In this document: piece after piece, positions 41,802 through 49,193 of the stretch
Layout of the letters: each line of letters starts with the position of its first letter
Position numbering within the stretch: position 1 is the stretch's first letter
NCBI GenBank assembly: GCA_004552385.1
Contig: SFOL01000006.1
Span: forward strand, 1-54,131
Direction of reading: 5' to 3'
Length of the DNA stretch: 54,131 nt
Source of the DNA: Bacteroidales bacterium
GTDB taxonomy: Bacteria > Bacteroidota > Bacteroidia > Bacteroidales > Marinilabiliaceae
The notes under the pieces: generated by a model
What the model was told of the DNA's origin: nothing
What the model saw: the letters and a program-made list of their open reading frames with translations, nothing else
Database searches by the model: none
Translations under genes and position numbers: made by a program

Positions 41802-42983
41802 ATGTCTAAATACCAAGTGTCTGATGACGGCTTATATGGCCGCTTCGGAGGCCAATGGGTTCCCGAGATGCTCTACCCCAACGTGGAGAACCTTAGGCTG
41901 AACTACATTAAGATTCTTGAGTCCGACGAGTTTAAGAATGAGTTTCTCGGTCTTATGAAGGACTATGTGGGCCGCCCCACGCCGCTCACCCACGCCAAGA
42001 ACCTCTCCGAGATCTTTGGCGCCAACATATACCTGAAGCGCGAGGATCTTGCCCACACTGGCGCGCATAAGATCAATAACGCCATAGGCCAGGTCATTAT
42101 GGCCAAGATGATGGGCAAAGACCGCATAATAGCCGAGACCGGGGCGGGGCAGCACGGTGTGGCAACCGCCACCGCGTGCGCATTGCTCGGTGTCAAGTGC
42201 AGGGTATACATGGGTGCGCTCGACATCGAGAGGCAGGCTCCCAACGTGGCCCGTATGCGTATGCTCGGCGCCGAGGTCGTGGCCGCCACCAGCGGCAACT
42301 GCACGCTCAAAGATGCAACCAACGAGGCCTTGAGAGATTGGATATCAAACCCCGAGGACACTTTCTACGTCATCGGCTCGGTCGTCGGGCCGCACCCGTA
42401 CCCCGACCTCGTGGCGCGCCTGCAGAGCATCATCAGCAAAGAGACTAAGCAGCAGGTGAGGGAGCAGACGGGCAAGAATCTGCCCGACTACGTCATAGCA
42501 TGCATAGGTGGAGGCAGCAACGCCGCCGGCTCTTTCTATAACTTCCTCGACGATGAGAGCGTACGACTCGTGGCCGTCGAGGCGGCAGGCCTTGGCCTCG
42601 ATTCGGGAGAGACCGCTGCGTCTATAGCCCGCGGGACGGAGGGCATAATCCACGGCAGCCGGACAATGCTCATGCAGACCGACGACGGACAGATCACTGA
42701 ACCTTACTCCATCTCGGCCGGACTCGACTATCCGGGCGTAGGCCCGCTCCACGCATTCCTCGCCGAGCAGGGCAGAGCCACAGTCCTCGCCGCAACTGAC
42801 CAGGAGGCGCTCGACGCTGCCAGGCTCGTCACTCTCAAAGAGGGCATAATTCCTGCCCTTGAGAGCGCGCACGCCTTGGCCGCCCTGCCAATGATGAAGT
42901 TCAAGAAAGACGACCTTGTGGTCGTGACAGTCTCCGGACGAGGGGACAAAGATATGGACACATACATGAAGAGGCTCTTCTGA
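41802..42983 (+). CDS. trpB: Tryptophan synthase beta chain
   Basis: PLP enzyme that joins indole and serine, 393 residues. The PLP lysine is Lys90 in HTGAHKINN. GGQWVPE lies near the start, ETGAGQHGVATA and the phosphate-binding IGGGSNAAG are present, and the end is VTVSGRGDKDMDT. It is the TrpB1 type that pairs with TrpA, which is encoded 26 bases downstream. In Bacteroides operons I recall trpB at the front, whereas here it is next to trpA. Confidence 0.97.
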   Translation: MSKYQVSDDGLYGRFGGQWVPEMLYPNVENLRLNYIKILESDEFKNEFLGLMKDYVGRPTPLTHAKNLSEIFGANIYLKREDLAHTGAHKINNAIGQVIMAKMMGKDRIIAETGAGQHGVATATACALLGVKCRVYMGALDIERQAPNVARMRMLGAEVVAATSGNCTLKDATNEALRDWISNPEDTFYVIGSVVGPHPYPDLVARLQSIISKETKQQVREQTGKNLPDYVIACIGGGSNAAGSFYNFLDDESVRLVAVEAAGLGLDSGETAASIARGTEGIIHGSRTMLMQTDDGQITEPYSISAGLDYPGVGPLHAFLAEQGRATVLAATDQEALDAARLVTLKEGIIPALESAHALAALPMMKFKKDDLVVVTVSGRGDKDMDTYMKRLF

Positions 42984-43009
42984 ACCAACACTAAGAGTTT
43001 GTAAACAAC

Positions 43010-43780
43010 ATGAATCGAATAGACGACTTATTCAGCAAAAAAGACGGGCTGCTCTCCATATATTTCACTGCGGGCTACCCCGCCATCGACGACACTGTCC
43101 AGGTGCTCCGCGCTCTCGAGAAGGCGGGTGTGGACTTTGTCGAGATAGGAATGCCATTCTCCGACCCGTTGGCCGACGGGCCTGTCATTCAGCGAGCCAG
43201 CCTCGACGCGCTCCACAACGGAATGTGCATCAAGAAGCTCATGGAGCAACTCGACGGTATCCGATCCTCGGTATCCATGCCTATCATTCTTATGGGATAC
43301 ATCAACCCTGTCTTCCACTACGGCATGGAGAAATTTCTTGACGACTGCCAGTCGCGCGGCGTTGACGCCCTCATTCTGCCAGACCTCCCGTGGGACGAGT
43401 ACGTGGCTCACTACAAGGCTATGATGGATCGTCGCGGCATACGCTTCATTCCGCTCATCGCTCCACAGATCTCCGATGAGCGCATACGCCATATTGACCG
43501 CGATGCCGAGGGTTTCATTTACATGGTGGCGTCTGCCGGCATAACGGGCAGCATCAAGACGAGCGTGGACTACCGCACGCGCTACTTTGAGCGCGTCAAG
43601 TCGCTCGGCTTGCGGAACAAGCGCATGATAGGCTTCGGCGTGAAAGATAAGTCGGGGTTCGTCCACGCCTGCGCACACGCCTCGGGGGCTATCATTGGCA
43701 CCGCCTTCGTCAACTATATCAAGGAGAATGGAGTCTCCGACGAGGCCGTGGCGCGCTTCGTCAAGAGCATCAGGGGCTAA
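43010..43780 (+). CDS. trpA: Tryptophan synthase alpha chain
   Basis: Releases indole from indole-3-glycerol phosphate, 256 residues. The catalytic Glu45 lies in VEIGMPFSDP and Asp56 in LADGPVIQRAS. PDLPWDEY and FIYMVASAGITG are family segments. It is the last gene of the trp operon and is followed by a terminator. Confidence 0.96.
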   Translation: MNRIDDLFSKKDGLLSIYFTAGYPAIDDTVQVLRALEKAGVDFVEIGMPFSDPLADGPVIQRASLDALHNGMCIKKLMEQLDGIRSSVSMPIILMGYINPVFHYGMEKFLDDCQSRGVDALILPDLPWDEYVAHYKAMMDRRGIRFIPLIAPQISDERIRHIDRDAEGFIYMVASAGITGSIKTSVDYRTRYFERVKSLGLRNKRMIGFGVKDKSGFVHACAHASGAIIGTAFVNYIKENGVSDEAVARFVKSIRG

Positions 43781-43809
43781 GCCGACAATCTTATTCCCTA
43801 TTACGCTTA

Positions 43810-43846
43810 GCGCGGGTCTCATAGTCTTGAGGCCCGTGCTTTTTTG
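43810..43846 (+). terminator. Terminator of the trp operon
   Basis: GCGCGGGTCTC (43810-43820) pairs with GAGGCCCGTGC (43829-43839) using two G-U pairs. A run of seven T residues follows. Confidence 0.85.
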
Positions 43847-44279
43847 TTCACTCTTTCGCCGGAAAGGTATAAAACGGAGTGGGCGTAAGATGCGTAGCCG
43901 ACTGTTTTTCATAGACTCGGGGAAAGGCACATGCAACACCTGCTGTGTTTCGCTCCATATCGCGTGTCACTTTTACTTAAGAGCGATCGGCTCGCTAAGC
44001 AGACTATCCGCATAAAAAACGTATATCGGTGGGCAATATGCGTGAGAATAAATTTAACAACACTATGGAGCGGGTTGTTTCCCTCTCTCTTAAAGGGTGG
44101 ATGAGTAGGAACGGTATCTCCCCTGTTTTTAACGGGGGCAAGACGGGTGTGTGAGATCTGGATCCGGAATGCGTTTTACGCAGCGAGAGTATAAAATTGC
44201 AGTGATGGAGTCTTCCACCACTTGCTTGTTGTTTCCCTGTTTTGTGTGTTTGTAGTCAGGAGCCGGATGCCGCGCACCG
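43847..44279. other. Unexplained 430-base gap between convergent trpA and dgt
   Basis: No convincing gene is seen in any frame. Several short hairpins occur: AACAC/GTGTT at 43935-43949, AGCGA/TCGCT at 43982-43996, an 8-pair stem at 44120-44137 (CCCCTGTT with AACGGGGG) and TGCGT/ACGCA at 44170-44182. No consensus promoter was found on either strand. It could hold a small RNA or be decayed sequence. Confidence 0.4.
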
Positions 44280-45584
44280 TCAGCCCTTCACCCTCTTGTA
44301 CAGGTCCACGGCGTAGAGATCCGTCATGCCGGACACTGTGTCCACTGCGCTCATAATCTTGTCGTAGACGCAGGCTTCTGGCCCCACCCTGTATTGCTCG
44401 GGAATGAACGGCAGCAGGAGCTGTGAGTAGTATATGTCCTGCTCCGTTAGCGCGCGTATGAACTTGTCAATCAGCGTGCCTATTATGGCAAAACCCGTCA
44501 GCTCTATCCGTGCCACGCTCTGGTGCTTATATATGCGTTCCACGGCCGTCGACGCCATGGTGTCCATAGCCTTGCGCAGACGGTCCGTCAGGTGCGCTAT
44601 GAGCGACTTGCTGAACGTGCCGGCCAAAATATCATCCATGCCGTCGCAGAAGATGCGCGTGGCCTCGCGCACCATGAGGCCTATAAACATCGTGCGCATA
44701 TACGCCACCTGCTCGTGCCTGTCGGTAACCACTCCGCACACCTTCTCAAGGTTGCGGAACACATTGGCGTCCTCGGCAGGGTCGAAGTAGTTCATGTACA
44801 GGTCGCGCGTCTCCTCATAGCTCAGTATGCCAAGGCGGTAGGCGTCTTCTACGTCCATTGCCTGATAGCAAATGTCGTCGGCCGCCTCCACAAGGTACAC
44901 AAGCGGGTGGCGAGCGTACTCTTGTCTCTCGGCAGACGTCTGCGGAATGCCCAGAGTCTCCATTATGCTCGTAAACGTCTCCGCGTCTTGTTGGAAGTAG
45001 CCGAACTTTTTCACGCCCACCGATGGCCGTGGGTATTTGATTATCGAGGCCAGGGTGGGGTAGGTCAGCGAGAATCCGCCCCTCCGTCGCCCGGCGAACG
45101 AGTGGCTCAAAAGCCTGAACGTGTTGGCGTTGCCGTCAAAGTTCTCCACGTCGGCCAGCTGCTCTTTGCTCAGATGGTTGGCCAGGTCGCGCCCGTTGCC
45201 GTTTGCGAAGTAGTGTTGGATGGCGCGCTCGCCGGAGTGCCCGAACGGCGGGTTGCCCATGTCGTGAGCAAGGCTCGCGGCAGACACTATGTCGCTTATC
45301 GACATTGCCATCTCCGCGCTCATGACACCGCGACGGGTCAACTCCTCTGCCACGCTCCGACCCAGTGAGCGGCCCACTGAGGCCACCTCTATGCTGTGCG
45401 TCAGCCTGTTGTGTACGAATACCGCCCCTGGCAGGGGGAACACTTGCGTCTTGTTCTGGAGCCGCCGAAACGGAGCTGAAAATATTATGCGGTCATAGTC
45501 GCGCATGAACTCTGTCCGAGAGTGCTCCATCCGCGGCGTCTGTTTGCCAGTGCGTTGCGCAATGAGCAAGTCTTCCCACCTCAT
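44280..45584 (-). CDS. dgt: dGTPase-like HD-domain triphosphohydrolase
   Basis: HD-domain enzyme of 434 residues that splits deoxynucleoside triphosphates, chiefly dGTP, to the nucleoside and tripolyphosphate. Metal ligands are visible as His63 in NRLTHSIEV, His107-Asp108 in AHDMGNPPFGH, and an Asp in EAADDICYQAMD. FDGNANTFRLL and RNKTQVFPL-type sequence (FRRLQNKTQVFPL) are family marks. It lies 32 bases downstream of recQ on the same strand and is probably cotranscribed, a sensible pairing of repair and dNTP control. Confidence 0.93.
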   Translation of the reverse strand: MRWEDLLIAQRTGKQTPRMEHSRTEFMRDYDRIIFSAPFRRLQNKTQVFPLPGAVFVHNRLTHSIEVASVGRSLGRSVAEELTRRGVMSAEMAMSISDIVSAASLAHDMGNPPFGHSGERAIQHYFANGNGRDLANHLSKEQLADVENFDGNANTFRLLSHSFAGRRRGGFSLTYPTLASIIKYPRPSVGVKKFGYFQQDAETFTSIMETLGIPQTSAERQEYARHPLVYLVEAADDICYQAMDVEDAYRLGILSYEETRDLYMNYFDPAEDANVFRNLEKVCGVVTDRHEQVAYMRTMFIGLMVREATRIFCDGMDDILAGTFSKSLIAHLTDRLRKAMDTMASTAVERIYKHQSVARIELTGFAIIGTLIDKFIRALTEQDIYYSQLLLPFIPEQYRVGPEACVYDKIMSAVDTVSGMTDLYAVDLYKRVKG

Positions 45585-45616
45585 CTCTTGTCCTCTTTCT
45601 TCTTTTTCCTTTTGAC

Positions 45617-47785
45617 TTAATTGCCGAGTTCCGACACGAATTTTATCCTCACCAGGCGAATAAGCTCCTCCGGGTACTCGTCCTCCTCCAGCTCGTCCAT
45701 GGCCAGTTTCATCGAGTCGTCCTCCGCCTCTTTGAAATACATGAACACGTCGTCTATCTGATCCTGGTCATATTGGGCTTTTAGGTAATAGTCCACGTTC
45801 AGCTTTGTGCCGGAGTACACTATGGCCTCCATCTCTTTTATCAGCTCGGGCATTGTCAGGCCTTTGCTCTTGGCCAGGTCCTCGAGTCCCACCTTGCGGT
45901 CCACGCCCATTATTATGGCCACCTTGTTCTTCGACTTGTTCGCCACGGTCTTTATCACCGAGTCTTGCGGACGGTCTATTTCGTTCTCCTCCACATATTT
46001 CGCCATGAAGTCCACAACCACCTTGCCGAACTTGTGCGCCTTGCCCTCGCCCACGCCTGGTATGTTCTTCAGCTCCTCTATCGTCATAGGGTAATATGTG
46101 GCTATGGCCTCAAGGGCCGGGTCTGAGAAGATCACGTGAGGTGGCAGGTTCAGCTTGTCCGCCATCTTGCGCCTCATGTCTTTCAGCGCGCCCAGTGCAA
46201 CCTCGTCGAGGGCGGACGTGCCTCCCTGCGTCGCGGCCTCGTCGTCGTCAGCGTCGCTGAAGTCGCGATCCATGCAGAACATTATGGATGCCTTGCTCTT
46301 ACCTATCTCATCGGCTTTTGGCCCCAGGCGCAGGAGGCCGTAGTTCTCTATGTCTTTGCTTATGTAGCCCGACAATATCGACTGGCGCAGCACCGAGGTC
46401 CAGTAGCGGCGGTCGTGGTCGGCTCCGTGCCCGAACAGCTCGTGCGAGGCGTGGCCGTACGACTTCAGCTGGTCTGTCGCCACGCCCATTATGAAGTCTA
46501 TTATGTACTCGGGCTTATACCGGTTGTTGAACTCGCCCACCACGTCGATGAGCAGCTCCACGGCCTCGCGCGCGTCGAACCTCTCGCACGGGTTCAGGCA
46601 GTTGTCGCAGTTCCCGCAGTTTGGGGTGGTGTAAGCCTCGCCGAAGTATGTCATCAGAGTCTTCCGGCGGCACTCGCCGCTCTCGGCGTAGGCCACAGTC
46701 TCCGATATTAGCTGGCGGCCTATCTCCTGCTCCGTCAACGGCTTGCCCTGCATGAACTTCTCCAGCTTCTGGATGTCTTTCCGGCTGTAAAACGTTATGC
46801 ACCGCCCCTCGCCGCCGTCGCGGCCGGCGCGCCCCGTCTCCTGGTAGTAGCCCTCCAGGCTTTTGGGAATGTCGTAGTGGAACACGTAGCGTACGTCCGG
46901 CTTGTCTATGCCCATGCCGAAGGCTATCGTGGCGCACACCACGTCTACCTTCTGCATCAGGAACTTGTCTTGGTTCTCGGCCCGCGTGGCGGCGTCAAGG
47001 CCCGCATGATAGGGCACGGCTTTTATCCCGTTCACGCACAGGTTCTCTGCCAGCTCCTCCACTTTCTTGCGGCTCATGCAATACACTATCGCGCTCTTGC
47101 CTGGGTTGCTCTTCAGCGTGTGTATTATCTCTTTCGTCGCGTTCTGCTTCGGGCGCACCTCATAATACAGGTTCGGCCTGTTGAATGACGACTTGAAGAT
47201 AGTGGCGTCCGTTATTTCGAGGCTTTTCAATATGTCGTGCTGCACCTTGGGCGGGGCGGTGGCGGTCAGGGCCATAATGGGCGCATGGCCTATCTCGTCG
47301 GCTATCGGGCGAATCCGGCGGTACTCCGGGCGGAAGTCGTGACCCCACTCCGATATGCAGTGGGCCTCGTCGACGGCGTAGAACGATATCTTCACGTTTT
47401 TCAGGAACATCACGTTCTCCTCCTTCGTCAGCGACTCCGGGGCCACGTATAGCAACTTCGTGACGCCCGCCAAGACGTCGCGCTTCACCTCGTTTATGCT
47501 CGCGCGGCTGAGCGACGAGTTCAGGAAATGGGCCACGCCGTCCTTTTCCGAGTAACCGCGAACCATGTCCACCTGGTTCTTCATCAGCGCTATGAGGGGT
47601 GATATGATTATCGCCGTGCCTTCCATCAGAAGGGCGGGCAGCTGGTAGCATAGCGACTTGCCGCCGCCCGTGGGCATCAAGACGAATGTGTCTTTGCCCG
47701 ACATCAGGTTCTTTATTATCGACTCCTGGTTGCCCTTGAAAGTGTCGAACCCGAAAAATTTCTTCAGTTGATCTTTTAATGCCAT
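45617..47785 (-). CDS. recQ: ATP-dependent DNA helicase RecQ
   Basis: 3'-5' helicase of recombination and fork repair, 722 residues. Motif I TGGGKS is at 39-44 and the DEAH box at 139-142 in AVDEAHCISEWGHDF. The second helicase domain has YYQETGRAGRDG. A zinc-binding CRRKTLMTYFGE...CGNCDNC follows, then a winged-helix region and an HRDC domain (IPGVGEGKAHKFG). About 90 further residues follow at the C-terminus, as in Bacteroidetes RecQ. The start at 47785 is supported by a promoter just upstream. A longer in-frame reading would begin before that promoter. Confidence 0.95.
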   Translation of the reverse strand: MALKDQLKKFFGFDTFKGNQESIIKNLMSGKDTFVLMPTGGGKSLCYQLPALLMEGTAIIISPLIALMKNQVDMVRGYSEKDGVAHFLNSSLSRASINEVKRDVLAGVTKLLYVAPESLTKEENVMFLKNVKISFYAVDEAHCISEWGHDFRPEYRRIRPIADEIGHAPIMALTATAPPKVQHDILKSLEITDATIFKSSFNRPNLYYEVRPKQNATKEIIHTLKSNPGKSAIVYCMSRKKVEELAENLCVNGIKAVPYHAGLDAATRAENQDKFLMQKVDVVCATIAFGMGIDKPDVRYVFHYDIPKSLEGYYQETGRAGRDGGEGRCITFYSRKDIQKLEKFMQGKPLTEQEIGRQLISETVAYAESGECRRKTLMTYFGEAYTTPNCGNCDNCLNPCERFDAREAVELLIDVVGEFNNRYKPEYIIDFIMGVATDQLKSYGHASHELFGHGADHDRRYWTSVLRQSILSGYISKDIENYGLLRLGPKADEIGKSKASIMFCMDRDFSDADDDEAATQGGTSALDEVALGALKDMRRKMADKLNLPPHVIFSDPALEAIATYYPMTIEELKNIPGVGEGKAHKFGKVVVDFMAKYVEENEIDRPQDSVIKTVANKSKNKVAIIMGVDRKVGLEDLAKSKGLTMPELIKEMEAIVYSGTKLNVDYYLKAQYDQDQIDDVFMYFKEAEDDSMKLAMDELEEDEYPEELIRLVRIKFVSELGN

Positions 47786-47811
47786 TGCCTCAATAACGTC
47801 GCTTTCTTTCC

Positions 47812-47842
47812 CTAAGATATAAAAAAATACCAAATTTGCAAA
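47812..47842 (-). promoter_or_regulatory. Promoter of recQ-dgt
   Basis: Minus strand TTTG (47842-47839), 19 bases, TATCTTAG (47819-47812), one base off the consensus. It lies 27 bases upstream of the recQ start. Confidence 0.55.
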
Positions 47843-47928
47843 AACCGTGACCTCTGTTGGGGCAGGCTGACCCTGTTCTATCTCACGCCACGGACTCTCG
47901 GGCACGTCCTGCGGCACGCCGTCCTAAA

Positions 47929-47962
47929 CAAAAAAAACGGCCTTGACACCAGTGTCAAGGCC
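47929..47962 (-). terminator. Terminator of tRNA-His copy 1
   Basis: Perfect inverted repeat GGCCTTGACAC/GTGTCAAGGCC (47939-47949, 47952-47962). On the minus strand it is followed by a G and a run of Ts. Confidence 0.85.
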
Positions 47963-48059
47963 GGCCCTGCAAAGTGGGGTGAGTAACCGGGATCGAACCG
48001 GCGACCTCCAGAGCCACAATCTGGCGCTCTAACCAAACTGAGCTACACCCACCATCTTT
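47953..48059. repeat. Direct repeat unit A (tRNA-His and terminator arm)
   Basis: 107 bases that recur at 48237-48343 (offset 284) with two substitutions. The unit spans one arm of the terminator, the whole tRNA-His and a few bases of its 5' flank. Confidence 0.9.
47978..48052 (-). tRNA. tRNA-His (anticodon GTG), copy 1
   Basis: Minus-strand cloverleaf. The acceptor GTGGGTG pairs with TACTCAC, the discriminator is C, and the anticodon arm is CCAGA-TTGTGGC-TCTGG with GTG. The extra 5' G (G-1) typical of tRNA-His is encoded at 48053, and CCA is encoded at 47975-47977. Confidence 0.97.
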
Positions 48060-48220
48060 CATTTTTTCGGTTGCGAATTTCCGAATTTTATTCTTTAATC
48101 TAAACACAAAAAACATCAACTAACGCAAAATATTCTTTGCGCACGGGCTCGAGTCCCCGCCTCGTCCGCCTTGCCCGTTCTTGAGCCTCCCGACTTTGGC
48201 TCGGGTAAATAAAATAAAAT

Positions 48221-48248
48221 CCGGCCTCGACATCGCTGTCAAGGCCGG
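48221..48248 (-). terminator. Terminator-like hairpin of tRNA-His copy 2
   Basis: CCGGCCT/AGGCCGG plus GACA/TGTC with one mismatch. On the minus strand it is followed by an interrupted T-rich tail (ATTTTATTTTATTT). Confidence 0.6.
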
Positions 48249-48343
48249 CCCCGCAAAGTAGGGTGAGTAACCGGGATCGAACCGGCGACCTCCAGAGCCA
48301 CAATCTGGCGCTCTAACCAAACTGAGCTACACCCACCATCTTT
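48237..48343. repeat. Direct repeat unit B (tRNA-His and terminator arm)
   Basis: Second copy of the unit at 47953-48059. The differences are at 48252 and 48260, and the latter removes the encoded CCA. Confidence 0.9.
48262..48336 (-). tRNA. tRNA-His (anticodon GTG), copy 2
   Basis: The mature sequence is identical to copy 1, with G-1 at 48337. The bases after the discriminator read CTA instead of CCA, so this copy needs CCA addition after processing. Confidence 0.97.
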
Positions 48344-48356
48344 AGTTTTGCGAGTG

Positions 48357-48387
48357 CAAATTTCTGCCTTTTTGGCTACTTTTGCAA
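48357..48387 (-). promoter_or_regulatory. Promoter of tRNA-His copy 2
   Basis: Minus strand TTG, 20 bases, GAAATTTG (48364-48357), one base off the -7 box. Copy 1 has a weaker related box (GAAATTCG) at the same relative place. A plus-strand -7 box (TACTTTTG, 48377-48384) for the AlkD-like gene overlaps it. Confidence 0.45.
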
Positions 48388-48431
48388 GACCTTAGCAAGA
48401 AAATCCTCTAACTTTATATATGTTCTAAATA

Positions 48432-49193
48432 ATGACGCCCGAAAAACTCAAAGAGCTCAAATTCCAGGTCAGAAGGCACATGAACGGAGAGGTCGCGCAG
48501 ATTATGAAAGGCCTCGACGACGCCTACAAGGCGAACTACGGCATCTCACTCCAGCATGCCAAAGACATAGCCATGGCCGAGGATCTTTCGCCCGACGATT
48601 GCACCGAGCTGTGGGAGACGGGCTGGAGAGACCTCATGCTCGTGGCGGCCGCGGCCATGAGGAGGCACGACCCCAAGGCCGATGTCATTGTACGGTGGAC
48701 TATGTCTGTGCCCACAATCGAGATGGCCGACGCGCTCCCTTTCCTCCTCACTGGCTACATGACGGATATCGAAAAGCTCGTCGTCGACCTCCACGAGCGC
48801 GACATGGGGTTCGATTTCGCAATAATATGCAGCACTGTGGCGAGGGCGCTCATAGCCCGTGACGACCAGAGGTTCTACGCCGCGGCCCCGCCCCAGCCGA
48901 GCCAGCTCCGCGACGTGTGGCTCGAGTCTTTCGCGCCCGTCGTGACCCTTGCCGTGGCACTGCTTAATTTCGCCATTCTCCGTGGCGAGTGGTCTTACGC
49001 CGAGGCCAGGTCCATCAGCTTCCTCGCCCGCCAGTGGTGCAGGCTTCAACGCTATGGCTGCATCTTCGAATATGACGTCCCGGGCGTCATGCATAAGGTC
49101 ATGCAAGTAGCCTCGCAGCGGCCGGATCCCAACGCCATCCTTGTCGCAAGAGACATTGAGGATGAGAATGCCATGGTCAAGTCGTCTCTCTGA
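48432..49193 (+). CDS. AlkD-like HEAT-repeat protein (DNA alkylation repair family)
   Basis: Helical protein of 253 residues. The N-terminus RRHMNGEVAQIMKGLDDAYKANYGI, then AKDIA and ELWETGWRDLMLVAAAAM, fits the pattern of Bacteroidetes proteins annotated as DNA alkylation repair enzymes, built from HEAT-like helix pairs. AlkD enzymes flip out or excise alkylated bases, but whether this short form keeps activity cannot be judged by eye. There is no signal peptide. A -7 box TACTTTTG lies about 48 bases upstream. The stop overlaps the start of the next gene by one base, so the two are probably translated together. Confidence 0.65.
   Translation: MTPEKLKELKFQVRRHMNGEVAQIMKGLDDAYKANYGISLQHAKDIAMAEDLSPDDCTELWETGWRDLMLVAAAAMRRHDPKADVIVRWTMSVPTIEMADALPFLLTGYMTDIEKLVVDLHERDMGFDFAIICSTVARALIARDDQRFYAAAPPQPSQLRDVWLESFAPVVTLAVALLNFAILRGEWSYAEARSISFLARQWCRLQRYGCIFEYDVPGVMHKVMQVASQRPDPNAILVARDIEDENAMVKSSL

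Noticed and set aside
44161..44230. TCCACCA-like end suggesting tmRNA in the trpA-dgt gap
   Set aside because: No tRNA-like acceptor stem, TTCGA loop or tag reading frame accompanies it.
44523..45368. A 281-codon open frame antisense to the dGTPase gene
   Set aside because: The HD-domain motifs are on the minus strand; the plus frame is a codon-bias shadow.
47786..47917. A 44-residue N-terminal extension of RecQ
   Set aside because: It would start upstream of a good promoter for recQ, and RecQ homology begins at 47785.
48120..48320. Small open frames across the tRNA-His copy 2 region
   Set aside because: They run through the tRNA and its terminator and have no protein-like features.
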